A stretch of DNA of 38,589 nt from Planctomycetota bacterium. GTDB taxonomy: Bacteria > Planctomycetota > Planctomycetia > Pirellulales > Pirellulaceae. Every line of letters begins with the position of its first letter. Within the stretch, counting starts at the first letter, position 1. Location: the NCBI GenBank assembly GCA_963204915.1, contig CAUJHS010000028.1, positions 1 through 38,589 on the forward strand, written 5' to 3'. Shown here piece after piece: positions 14,950-23,567 of this stretch. The translations under genes were made by a program, and so were the position numbers. The notes under the pieces were generated by a model. It saw only the letters and a list, made by a program, of their open reading frames with translations. It ran no database searches and was not told the origin of the DNA.

Positions 14950-17496
14950 ATGGATTCAGTTTTAGGAAATGCTCCGCATTCGCAATTTCACAAACCGGAA
15001 CTGTTAGCTCCGGCCGGGGATATGTCGTGTGTTCGGGCTGCAATGGCAAACGGCGCTGATGCCGTCTATTTTGGTCTGCAATCAGGTTTTAACGCGCGTG
15101 CTCGAGCGGCAAACTTTACGCTTGAGGAAGTTGCCCAAGCCGTCGAGTTGCTACACCGTTGCGGCGGCAAGGGATACGTAACACTTAATACGCTTGTCTT
15201 CTCCAGTGAGCTGCGCGACATTGAAAAATTAATTCAACGCATTGCGAAAACACAGGTGGACGCTGTGCTCGTCCAGGACCTGGGCCTGGTTCAACTAATA
15301 CGGGCGATTTGCCCTGATCTTCCGATTCACGCGTCGACGCAAATGTCGCTCACGACTTCGGAAGGCGTCGAATTCGCGCGTCGGCTTGGTGTTGAGCGAG
15401 TCGTCTTGGCTCGCGAACTTTCGATCCATGAGATTGCAAGAATACGCCGCGAGACGAACGTCGAGCTTGAAGTGTTTGTGCATGGAGCGCTGTGTGTCGC
15501 TTACTCAGGACAATGCCTCACCAGTGAGTCGCTTGGTGGCCGAAGCGCTAATCGCGGGCAGTGCGCACAGGCGTGTCGATTGCCGTACGAACTAGTTTGC
15601 GACGGCGAACAGCGTGACCTTGGCGAACAGAAGTACCTCCTTAGTCCACAGGATCTGGCGGCATATGACTTGACGCGGGAGTTGATCGACGCGGGCGTGT
15701 CGTGTTTCAAGATCGAAGGCCGTTTGAAGACGGCCGAGTACGTTGCGAACATAACTCGCCATTACCGAACTGCGATAGATACAGCGCTCGCTGGCAAGCC
15801 CGTCAAGTTCACGCCTCGCGACATCGAGGAAATGGAATTGTCGTTTTCGCGTGGTTTTTCGCATGGTTGGCTTGAAGGATGTGATCACAAGTCATTAGTG
15901 CCCGCACTGAGTTCGTCGAAGCGAGGCGTGCTGTTGGGTGTCGTCAGACAGATTCGCGGCAATCGGGTTGCCGTTCACTTGTGCTCCACCGTCAAGCCCG
16001 GCGACGGCGTCGTCTTTGCAGGAGATCGCGCTGCAGGAAAAGAGCAAGGAGGGCGGGTTTATGAAGTGTTCTCTGGAGGCCGCCGCCAACGATCGCCGAT
16101 CGGTACAGGCGAAGTAGAACTCACGTTTGGCCGGGGTGATATCGACCTAAAGAAGATTTACCTGGGACAAGAGATATGGAAAACGGACGATCCCGAGATG
16201 ACCGCCAAGTGGCGAAGAACCTACTCGGGGAACGACGTTCCGAAGCGAATCACGGTCAACTTGACGGTTGACGCCGAGGTTGGGCGCTGCCTTTCCATAA
16301 CGGCCACGACGGACGCTGGCCATTGCTGCTGCGTGACGACAAACGCGCCTCTCGACGCGGCAATTCGCCATCCGCTTACATCCGCGGTTTTAGACAGGCA
16401 GTTTGGTCGATTGGGCAATACGCCATTTCGCTTGGGAAGTATTCAGACAAGAATCATGGGTTCACCCATGGCTCCCTTGAGCGTACTGGGTAAGTTGCGG
16501 CATGATTTAGTTCGACAACTGGAACTTGCGACATTGACGCGGCCACCTCGGCAAGTTGCCGCGCAATCGGTTCTTCCCCATCTTCAACCAACTTCTGCGG
16601 ACATTGAGGAAGCGCAAGGAGCCAGTCGACAGCAGTCTCCGACATTACATGTACTTTGTAGGACCTTGGAGCAATTGCACGTCGTATTGTCTTGCGGTCA
16701 GAAAAGCGTATACGCCGACTTTCAGGATATCCGCGAGTTTCGACAAGCGGTTGAAGCGGCCCACGAGGCAGGAGCCAAGATTTACCTTGCGACGCCTCGA
16801 ATTGAGAAACCGGGCGAAGTGGGCGTCTTTCACGCGTTGCTTCGACAGAACCCTGACGGCGTTTTAGTTCGAAATTTGGGCGGTCTCACGTTTTTCCGCG
16901 AACACGGCGTAGAAACGGTTGCCGATTTCTCACTTAATATAGCCAACGAAATTACTGCGAAAGTCCTCCACGAGCACGGACTGCAACGCCTGACTCCGAG
17001 TTATGACCTCAATCGCGATCAGTTGCTTGAACTTGTCGGCGCCGTTCCCGTCTCGTGGCTTGAACTAGTTATACACCAACATATGCCCATGTTTCATATG
17101 GAGCATTGCGTGTTTTGTGCGGTGTTGTCGCCGGGTACGAATAAAACGAACTGCGGGCGACCGTGCGATCATCATACGGTCGCACTACGAGACCGCTTGG
17201 GATTGGAGCATCGGCTGAAGGCTGACGTTGGCTGCCGCAACACGCTCTTCAATTCGACCGCGCAAAGCGCTGCCGAAATAATGCCGCAGTTGTTAGGCCA
17301 GGGCGTGCGGAATTTTCGAATTGAGTTGTTAGACAATCCGCCCTGCGAGGTTGAGAATCTATTGCAGCTGTACGAAAAGTTGCTGCAAGGTCAAGTTACT
17401 GGCAAGCACGTTTGGTCCACGCTAAAAGCATCAAACCGTGTGGGTATTACCCGAGGGACGTTGGAGGAGCGACGCAACCCGCTGGCGATTGTCTGA
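14950..17496 (+). CDS. U32 family protein, RlhA-like (23S rRNA hydroxylation)
   Basis: An 848-residue U32 family member. The N-terminal half matches RlhA/YdcP and related enzymes: KPELLAPAGDMSCVRAAMAN, then GADAVYFGLQSGFNAR, HASTQMSLTTSEGV, RELSIHEI, and a four-Cys set at 182, 189, 205 and 209 in CVAYSGQC and NRGQCAQACRLPYEL, expected to hold an iron-sulfur cluster. CFKIEGRLKTAEYVANITRHYR follows. Residues from about 330 contain a DUF3656-like barrel insertion and a second TIM-barrel-like half (VLCRTLEQLHVVLSCGQKSV, DFSLNIANEITAKVL) with more Cys (MEHCVFCAVLSPG, NCGRPCDHH). E. coli RlhA hydroxylates C2501 of 23S rRNA; the same role here is inferred from layout and length. Older annotation as collagenase-like protease is probably misleading. 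It is monocistronic, with 114 bp separating it from the divergent methyltransferase. Confidence 0.85.
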   Translation: MDSVLGNAPHSQFHKPELLAPAGDMSCVRAAMANGADAVYFGLQSGFNARARAANFTLEEVAQAVELLHRCGGKGYVTLNTLVFSSELRDIEKLIQRIAKTQVDAVLVQDLGLVQLIRAICPDLPIHASTQMSLTTSEGVEFARRLGVERVVLARELSIHEIARIRRETNVELEVFVHGALCVAYSGQCLTSESLGGRSANRGQCAQACRLPYELVCDGEQRDLGEQKYLLSPQDLAAYDLTRELIDAGVSCFKIEGRLKTAEYVANITRHYRTAIDTALAGKPVKFTPRDIEEMELSFSRGFSHGWLEGCDHKSLVPALSSSKRGVLLGVVRQIRGNRVAVHLCSTVKPGDGVVFAGDRAAGKEQGGRVYEVFSGGRRQRSPIGTGEVELTFGRGDIDLKKIYLGQEIWKTDDPEMTAKWRRTYSGNDVPKRITVNLTVDAEVGRCLSITATTDAGHCCCVTTNAPLDAAIRHPLTSAVLDRQFGRLGNTPFRLGSIQTRIMGSPMAPLSVLGKLRHDLVRQLELATLTRPPRQVAAQSVLPHLQPTSADIEEAQGASRQQSPTLHVLCRTLEQLHVVLSCGQKSVYADFQDIREFRQAVEAAHEAGAKIYLATPRIEKPGEVGVFHALLRQNPDGVLVRNLGGLTFFREHGVETVADFSLNIANEITAKVLHEHGLQRLTPSYDLNRDQLLELVGAVPVSWLELVIHQHMPMFHMEHCVFCAVLSPGTNKTNCGRPCDHHTVALRDRLGLEHRLKADVGCRNTLFNSTAQSAAEIMPQLLGQGVRNFRIELLDNPPCEVENLLQLYEKLLQGQVTGKHVWSTLKASNRVGITRGTLEERRNPLAIV

Positions 17497-17523
17497 TACC
17501 CGACGTTGAACGTACCGACCGAG

Positions 17524-17826
17524 TTACTTCTGTTTACGGACCCACTCAAGATAGGCGGCCAACAACGGATGTTCTCGAAGTTTCTCAAGGGAGTTAAAAC
17601 GCCGGCCCAACTCTTTCTCATTCGGCGCGAGATCATGAATGGCGCGGTGGCAGTCTCGGCACACACTGATCGTCGTTTGCATTTCTTCTCGGGTGAAGTT
17701 CTTCTTGAACCATTTATTCCGGTGACACATACGCGGAATCAAGTGATGTTCCGTCGTACCGTGTTTGGTTACACGCTCGCACAAGTCACACTTTCGCGCG
17801 TTCGAAATCTCGCCAGCTACGTCCAT
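17524..17826 (-). CDS. Small HNH endonuclease-fold protein
   Basis: A 100-residue HNH-type protein. Zinc ligand pairs CDLC (13-16) and CRDCH (56-60) flank the nuclease motif TEHHLIPRMCHRNKWFKK (His27, His28, Asn37) and end with HRAIH (60-64). The C-terminus (NEKELGRRFNSLEKLREHPL) is helical. A longer open frame exists, but its upstream part overlaps the radical SAM gene in another frame, so I chose ATG 17826 just before the first zinc knuckle. Proteins of this compact type occur widely in cyanobacteria and planctomycetes without a known target. It follows the radical SAM gene on the same strand by 79 bp and may be cotranscribed. Confidence 0.8.
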   Translation of the reverse strand: MDVAGEISNARKCDLCERVTKHGTTEHHLIPRMCHRNKWFKKNFTREEMQTTISVCRDCHRAIHDLAPNEKELGRRFNSLEKLREHPLLAAYLEWVRKQK

Positions 17827-17905
17827 TTTTGTTAGTGCAAACCAACATCGTAAACTTGAAACTTCCGCGACCGGCGCCACTACAGGTCTCGGTGACGGTG
17901 GATTA

Positions 17906-19177
17906 CTAAGTTGACGAATTTTCCAGCGCCGCTGACTTCGGGTAATTTTCTCGGGGATCTCGCCATCGCTCGGCATGAAAGTACTTCTGATAGGCGCCAA
18001 AGTCGTTAAAACACCAGCGCTTCGCGAGGCGATACACGAGGTTTCGCTCGGGGATTTCGTCGCCAGGGCAATACTGCGACGGGTGCGGCTGGATCGCGGC
18101 GAGTTCATCAAGCGCCGTCTTTCGAGCCGTACTATCATATGCGTCGTGACGTTCGACCAACGCGTGTAGCAAATCAGGACGTTCCATGATGATGCAACCG
18201 CGCGTATGCGTCGCGGCAAGTTCGCGGAATTCTCGTAGAAACGCACTTTGTCCAATCGTGTCCTTGAGCGGCCGATCGTCAAAGATGGATTCTTTCGCAA
18301 ACTGAATCACAGGACATGGTTCGATATCGCCCCAGGGACTGATATGATGTGTAAAACCTGTGGCTGCCGGACAAAGCGCTTGACCTTCTCCGTCATGATA
18401 AGCGTCGATCACGACGATTGGCTTATTCGCACGCGTGTCGACCACGAACTGCCGCACCCGGCGCAATTGTCCTGGCGTTAGCGCTAACTCCTGACATGGC
18501 TCGGGCCCTACCGGTCGATATACGTGAAACCAGCAGTACATGACCCCCATCTGAATGAGCCGCTCAACCCAAACATCGGTCAGTAAGTCATCGATGTTTG
18601 ACTGGCACACACTCGTACAAACGCCCGTCAATAATTTATTCTCTAGGCAGCGCGTCAGTCCTTCCATTGTCTTGCTATATACGTTGAGACGGCCGCGACG
18701 TTGGTCCGAGACGAACTCCGTTCCCTCAACGCTCACAAGCGGCGTAACGTTACCCAAACGTCGTAGTTCTTTGGCCACTTCGTTGGTAATGAAGTGACCG
18801 TTCGTAAATACCTGAAAATAAACGTCCTGGTGTGCGGCGAATATATCCAACAATTGGGGATGCATGAAAGGTTCGCCGCCGAGAATGCCAAAAAACGAAT
18901 TGCCCATTTCCTTGGCTTCCCGAATCACGCGATTCGCAGCGTCAAGCTCGATCTTTGCTTGCTTGGCGCTCACATCAACCCAACAACCTTGGCACCGCAA
19001 ATTGCAGCTATTGATTACAGATAAGTAAAGAAAGGGGGGAAAGAACTCGCCGCGTTTGAGGCGCCATTTGTGTCGTTGAACCGATACAAACCCTTTGACT
19101 CCCATGTTCCATGCTAACTTCGCTACGAGACGTTTATCAGTTTCGGCGAATAACCGCTTAGCCATGCGAAGATACAT
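17906..19177 (-). CDS. Radical SAM protein
   Basis: A 423-residue radical SAM enzyme. The cluster motif CxxxCxxC is seen as CNLRCQGC (Cys58, 62, 65) after LYLSVIN, followed by GNSFFGILGGEPFMHPQLLD and FQVFTNGHFI, the usual GGE motif and second strand. Extra Cys residues downstream (QALCPAATGFTHHISPWGDI, then EPCPVIQFAKES) resemble an auxiliary SPASM/Twitch-type cluster site. The C-terminus (KRWCFNDFGAYQKYFHAERW) is unusual. I chose ATG 19177 because AGGAG stands 10 bases upstream; in-frame ATG 19285 or TTG 19306 would add a Cys-containing leader of 36-43 residues. The substrate is unknown. No small precursor peptide gene is evident nearby, which argues against a RiPP-maturation role. It is divergent from the TIGR03806-like gene. 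Confidence 0.85.
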   Translation of the reverse strand: MYLRMAKRLFAETDKRLVAKLAWNMGVKGFVSVQRHKWRLKRGEFFPPFLYLSVINSCNLRCQGCWVDVSAKQAKIELDAANRVIREAKEMGNSFFGILGGEPFMHPQLLDIFAAHQDVYFQVFTNGHFITNEVAKELRRLGNVTPLVSVEGTEFVSDQRRGRLNVYSKTMEGLTRCLENKLLTGVCTSVCQSNIDDLLTDVWVERLIQMGVMYCWFHVYRPVGPEPCQELALTPGQLRRVRQFVVDTRANKPIVVIDAYHDGEGQALCPAATGFTHHISPWGDIEPCPVIQFAKESIFDDRPLKDTIGQSAFLREFRELAATHTRGCIIMERPDLLHALVERHDAYDSTARKTALDELAAIQPHPSQYCPGDEIPERNLVYRLAKRWCFNDFGAYQKYFHAERWRDPRENYPKSAALENSST

Positions 19178-19384
19178 GCAGGCCTGACTCCTAGGCAAGT
19201 TAATTGGGAGAAATTGACGCAACGCCCAGGCAAGATTGGAGCGGCGTGCGGCGTGTGACAAACTGGTACAGTGAACGCATTCCATTAAGAAGGTGTGACG
19301 CAACAATTAAAAATCGCACCTGCCCCGGTCGCCATGATACATCAACGAATTATTATAACGTGCGTTCTTTCAAGCCAAAAGATA

Positions 19385-22300
19385 ATGCCTAGGGATATAG
19401 ACGCATTGTCAAAAACTGCACTGCTCCTGGCCGGCGTTTTTTTGAACTCCGCAACGTCTTGCCCAGCGCAGCACGTCGCGTCGCGGATGTTGGAAGTTGC
19501 TCAACTACCCAATGGTTTTTCTCATCGACTAATTGCTTCGGAACTCACGGGCGTCACGGCGATGGCGATTGCGCCGGACGGACGCATTTTTATCTGTGAG
19601 CAAACCGGCGTATTGCGTGTTGTCGAAAACGACGTGCTTCGCAAGGAGCCATTTGCAACATTTGCGGTTGACAGCACTTGGGAGCGAGGGCTACTCGGCG
19701 TCGCGCTCGATCCCAAATTCGCGACCAATGGCCATGTCTACGTTTGCTATGTATCGCCCGAGCCTTATCCACGCCATGTGGTAAGTCGCTTGACGGCGAG
19801 CGGCAACGTCGCGATGCGCGGGAGTGAAGAAATTCTCCTCGCTGGCGATAACCAAACGATGCTTGGCGGTCCAGTAACAGCCGGGCATCAGGGTGGGGGA
19901 CTCCGTTTTGGTCGTGATGGAAAACTTTATGTTGCGATTGGCGAACAAACCGCCGGGCAACCCGCACAGAGTCTGGACACTTTGCAGGGTAAGCTATTGC
20001 GCGTGAACGCGGACGGATCGATCCCTTCTGACAATCCATTCTTTGACGAATTGAAAGGGAAATACCGTGCAATTTGGTGCCTGGGACTGCGAAATCCGTT
20101 TGGTCTCGCTATGCAGCCAAGTAGTGGTAAAATGCTCATCAACGATGTGGGAGGTTCACGGTGGGAGGAGATCAATGAGGCCAGCCCTGGCGCCAACTTT
20201 GGCTGGCCAGCGACCGAAGGCCCAACGACTAACCCTGAATACCGTAGCCCATGGTACGTCTACCAAGAAACCCCACAGTCGATAAGAGGCGGAGCATTTT
20301 ATGAGCCGTTAACAAGCCAGTTTCCCGATGACTATGTCGGCGCGTATTTCTTCGCTGACTACCTTCATAACGAGATACGTGTTCTTGATTCCAAGGAGCC
20401 AACCGATGTTTCGGTGTTCGCTTCAGGATTGGCAGGCCCTGTGGCGATTGAATTCGCCGACGATGGAAGTCTTTACTATCTCAATCGAAATGCGGGCGTG
20501 TGCGATGAGAACTTCCGCACGAAAACTAGCTCGTTGCACAAGGTGTGTTATACGCCGCAAGCGCAAAACATGGTGCCTCGAATCACGCTTCAACCGAAGG
20601 GTAGCACGGTGACTCTTGGTGAAACTGCTCAGTTTCACGTGGAGGCGGAAGGCGAAGGCTCACTCAGCTATTGTTGGCGTCGAAATGGCAACCTCATCGA
20701 AGGCGCGACCCAACCACATCTTTCTGTATCTGCTGCCGAGGAGGACGATGGAGCAGAGTATTCATGTGTCGTGACCGTCGACCATTTCGATGTGGCAAGT
20801 CGGCCGGCCCGCCTGTGGGTTTTGCCTCGGCGAACACCCGTCGAACCATCAATGCCGATAACTTCCGGCGTGAATTATGCGCTTTATCACGGCGATTGGG
20901 ATTCGCTGCCTGCATTCGAAAACATGCAACCCTACCGCTCGGGCAGTTCGCGCAACATCGAAATCCCGATACATAACGATAAGGAAGTTTTGGGGTTGGT
21001 ATTCGAGGGACTACTTAACGTTCCGCGCGCCGGAACATACACGTTTTTTCTCAAGGCCAGCGGAGCTTGCCGACTCTGGGTCGGGGGCTGCGAAACTGCC
21101 TTCGTCAACTCATCGGCGGCGTCCCGGGAGTCCTCGGGTTTTGTCGGCTTGGAGGCGGGTAGACACCCGCTTCGGCTCTATTTCGCACACCAGGGAAAGG
21201 AGCCGCAGTTAAGTGTGGAGATGATGGGGCCGGGAGTTCCACGAAGCCGATTGCCTGCCTCTTGGATTGAGCGAATCAGTCCGCGCGTTTTACTGCCTCC
21301 TCACATTTCTCCGAGTGAGACAAGATATTCTGGGCCCATATTCGTTGAACTTGCGTCGACGACCGCTGGCGCAGAAATCCATTACACAACGGATGGCGCC
21401 GATCCGGACGGCGCCTCGCCGCGGTATATCGCGCCCTTCCTCCTTTCGCAATCGGCGACCATCAAGTCTCGGGCGTTTCGATTAGGAGGCGATGGTGTCG
21501 CCCACACATCAGCCGTTTCGCAGGCGGCGTACACCATTGAAGGAGGCCGCCGCTTCGGAATACCTCGCCGAACTTTAGCAATAGGGCTAAACTTACCTGG
21601 CCAACCTGAGGATTTACCGCAGCGATTGTCACACTTGGGATTGTTTCAATCCACGGAAACTCTCGAAACTCGAGAAGGCATGATTCCCTACGCCGTCAAT
21701 GCACCAATGTGGTCGGATGGCGCCCAAACGCGTCGCTGGATCGCGATGCCGGGCTTATCAAGAATTCGTTTTGACGCGACAGGGGCATGGTCGTTCCCAG
21801 CGGGAACTGTATTTGTTAAGCATTTTGACTTTCCGCAGATTGATCGGCCAGCGCGACGCGTAGAAACCCGCTTGCTCTATGTTGATAGCGATGGTGAAGG
21901 ATACGGCGCTACGTACCGTTGGAACACCGAACAGAACGATGCTGAACTCCTAAGTGAAGGTTCCTCAGAGATTATCGAAGTCCAAACTAAGTCAACCAAG
22001 TTAAGAGTTTTGTGGTCCTACCCCTCTCGCAAAGATTGTCTCCAATGTCACACTCGCAATGCAGGCTTCGTATTAGGGACGAATACCCGTCAACTCAACT
22101 GCAAATTCTTTTATACCGAAACTCAAACGTTAGACGAACAACTACGAGCCTGGAGCCATGTGGGATTGTTCGACAACCCGCCCGCTGAGCACGAGCTCGA
22201 CGAACTTCCCAAAATGGCGGATATCAAGAACAACTCGATGCCTCTTGACACCCGAGTTCGATCATATTTGGATGCAAACTGCGCGCATTGCCATCAGCCG

Positions 22301-22564
22301 GGCGGAGCCCGAGGAGTATTCGACGCCCGTTATCACGTTCCGCTCAATCGCCAAGGTTTAGTTGAAGGAAAACTCATGACTGCCGATCTTGGCATACGGG
22401 ACGCGCGGGTCGTAGTTCCCGGGTCGATTGAGAAATCAATGCTCTACCTCCGCATGGCTCGCCGGCATGAAACATTTGCAATGCCGCCCCTGGCAACGAA
22501 CGTAGTTGATCGCAACGCACTCGAGGTTATCGCAAATTGGATTGAAGGGTTGACCAAGCCTTAA
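19385..22564 (+). CDS. Exported mosaic: sugar-dehydrogenase propeller, Ig, PA14, chitobiase-like and c-type heme domains (TIGR03806-like)
   Basis: A 1059-residue secreted protein. After a signal peptide (about 1-28) comes a PQQ-dependent glucose/sorbosone dehydrogenase-like beta-propeller (about 40-390: MAIAPDGRIFICEQTGVLRV, ERGLLGVALDPKF, RAIWCLGLRNPFGLAM, GANFGWPATEGP). Then an Ig-like domain (about 400-480, WRRNGNLIEGATQPHLSVSA), a PA14-like carbohydrate-binding domain (about 495-640), a chitobiase C-terminal-like domain (about 645-725, GAEIHYTTDGADPDG), and a TIGR03806-type C-terminus. The last holds two c-type heme sites, CLQCH (about 885) and CAHCH (about 966). This suggests that electrons from sugar oxidation pass to haem within one polypeptide outside the cytoplasm. 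I chose ATG 19385, directly before the signal peptide; an in-frame ATG at 19295 adds 30 residues. Substrate and localisation (periplasm or surface) are inferred. Confidence 0.85.
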   Translation: MPRDIDALSKTALLLAGVFLNSATSCPAQHVASRMLEVAQLPNGFSHRLIASELTGVTAMAIAPDGRIFICEQTGVLRVVENDVLRKEPFATFAVDSTWERGLLGVALDPKFATNGHVYVCYVSPEPYPRHVVSRLTASGNVAMRGSEEILLAGDNQTMLGGPVTAGHQGGGLRFGRDGKLYVAIGEQTAGQPAQSLDTLQGKLLRVNADGSIPSDNPFFDELKGKYRAIWCLGLRNPFGLAMQPSSGKMLINDVGGSRWEEINEASPGANFGWPATEGPTTNPEYRSPWYVYQETPQSIRGGAFYEPLTSQFPDDYVGAYFFADYLHNEIRVLDSKEPTDVSVFASGLAGPVAIEFADDGSLYYLNRNAGVCDENFRTKTSSLHKVCYTPQAQNMVPRITLQPKGSTVTLGETAQFHVEAEGEGSLSYCWRRNGNLIEGATQPHLSVSAAEEDDGAEYSCVVTVDHFDVASRPARLWVLPRRTPVEPSMPITSGVNYALYHGDWDSLPAFENMQPYRSGSSRNIEIPIHNDKEVLGLVFEGLLNVPRAGTYTFFLKASGACRLWVGGCETAFVNSSAASRESSGFVGLEAGRHPLRLYFAHQGKEPQLSVEMMGPGVPRSRLPASWIERISPRVLLPPHISPSETRYSGPIFVELASTTAGAEIHYTTDGADPDGASPRYIAPFLLSQSATIKSRAFRLGGDGVAHTSAVSQAAYTIEGGRRFGIPRRTLAIGLNLPGQPEDLPQRLSHLGLFQSTETLETREGMIPYAVNAPMWSDGAQTRRWIAMPGLSRIRFDATGAWSFPAGTVFVKHFDFPQIDRPARRVETRLLYVDSDGEGYGATYRWNTEQNDAELLSEGSSEIIEVQTKSTKLRVLWSYPSRKDCLQCHTRNAGFVLGTNTRQLNCKFFYTETQTLDEQLRAWSHVGLFDNPPAEHELDELPKMADIKNNSMPLDTRVRSYLDANCAHCHQPGGARGVFDARYHVPLNRQGLVEGKLMTADLGIRDARVVVPGSIEKSMLYLRMARRHETFAMPPLATNVVDRNALEVIANWIEGLTKP

Positions 22565-22582
22565 GTTGAATTCAAGAACCGC
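22564..22582. repeat. Short palindrome-containing repeat, copy 2
   Basis: AGTTGAATTCAAGAACCGC begins in the last base of the preceding stop codon and matches 11017-11035 at 18 of 19 positions. Both copies touch a stop codon, with the palindrome TTGAATTCAA as core. Confidence 0.4.
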
Positions 22583-22635
22583 AAAACGCGTCATCGTAAG
22601 CATGTCCATCCCAAAACTATTGACTTGAGGGGAAG

Positions 22636-23493
22636 ATGAAACTCGTAACGTACCAAAGTGAACAAGGGGCACGAACCGCCGGGGTGATCGGTGATCGTTT
22701 TGTCGATCTCCACGCTAATGACCCTGTCTTGCCGACTTCGATGATTGACTTGCTTCGCCTTGGGAAGGACGCATTCGGTCGAGTTAATGACGTTGTCCAA
22801 CATGGCGTCCCACTACGTAAAGATATTACGTTACTCGCGCCAATACCGCGGCCGGGAAAGGTGATTTGCGTTGGTTTGAATTATGCGGATCACGCTGCCG
22901 AGAGTGGTGTGGAAATCCCCACAGAGCCCGTCATCTTCAATAAGTTCCCAACGTCAGTCGTTGGGCCTAATCACCCAATCGTACTACCGCGAAACAGCAA
23001 CCAAGTGGACTATGAAGCTGAGCTTGTGGTTGTAATCGGCGTTGGAGGCCGGCACATTGCTGAAGACCATGCTTTACAGCACGTTGCAGGCTACAGTTGC
23101 GGACATGATGTGTCAGCGCGTGACTGGCAATTAGGCAAACCGGGGAAACAATGGCTCTTGGGTAAGACGTTCGATACCTTTGCCCCCTTTGGTCCCTACC
23201 TTGTTACAACTGATGAGGTTAGCGATCCAGGAAACCTGCGCATTCAACTACGTTTGAATGGTCAGATTATGCAGGATTCTTCAACGCGGCAACTGATCTT
23301 CTCCATACCTAAACTTGTCGCGTACATTTCGAACGTGTGCACATTGGAGCCGGGAGACGTCATCTTCACTGGCACGCCTCCTGGTGTGGGGATGGCGCGT
23401 AAGCCTCCTGTCTTTCTCCAATCAGGGGATGTTATCGAAGTGGAAATAGAACGACTGGGAGTCCTGCGCAACGCAATTCAAAGCGAGTTATAG
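22636..23493 (+). CDS. Fumarylacetoacetate hydrolase (FAH) family protein
   Basis: A 285-residue hydrolase/isomerase of the FAH family, which cleaves or isomerises 2-oxo-acid compounds in catabolic pathways (for example acylpyruvate hydrolases). Family motifs are complete: VICVGLNYADHAAESG (78-91), PVIFNKFPTSVVGPNHPI, the metal-binding DYEAELVVVIG (Glu127, Glu129), GYSCGHDVSARDWQ, GKTFDTFAPFGPYLV and PGDVIFTGTPPGVGMA. The N-terminal domain (1-65) is of the short type. AGGGGAAG lies just before ATG 22636. The gene follows the TIGR03806-like gene by 71 bp on the same strand and could be cotranscribed. The exact substrate is not determined by sequence. Confidence 0.9.
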   Translation: MKLVTYQSEQGARTAGVIGDRFVDLHANDPVLPTSMIDLLRLGKDAFGRVNDVVQHGVPLRKDITLLAPIPRPGKVICVGLNYADHAAESGVEIPTEPVIFNKFPTSVVGPNHPIVLPRNSNQVDYEAELVVVIGVGGRHIAEDHALQHVAGYSCGHDVSARDWQLGKPGKQWLLGKTFDTFAPFGPYLVTTDEVSDPGNLRIQLRLNGQIMQDSSTRQLIFSIPKLVAYISNVCTLEPGDVIFTGTPPGVGMARKPPVFLQSGDVIEVEIERLGVLRNAIQSEL

Positions 23494-23567
23494 GGTTCAC
23501 GCTCCATGACCGATGTTTGCGGTACACCGGGCACTACCGGACTTCTAGTCATTTGCAAAGGATTGCA

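Noticed and set aside
17827-18300. Upstream extension of the HNH frame to 258 codons
   Set aside because: The extension overlaps the radical SAM gene in another frame and has no family match; the ATG just before the first zinc knuckle is the plausible start.
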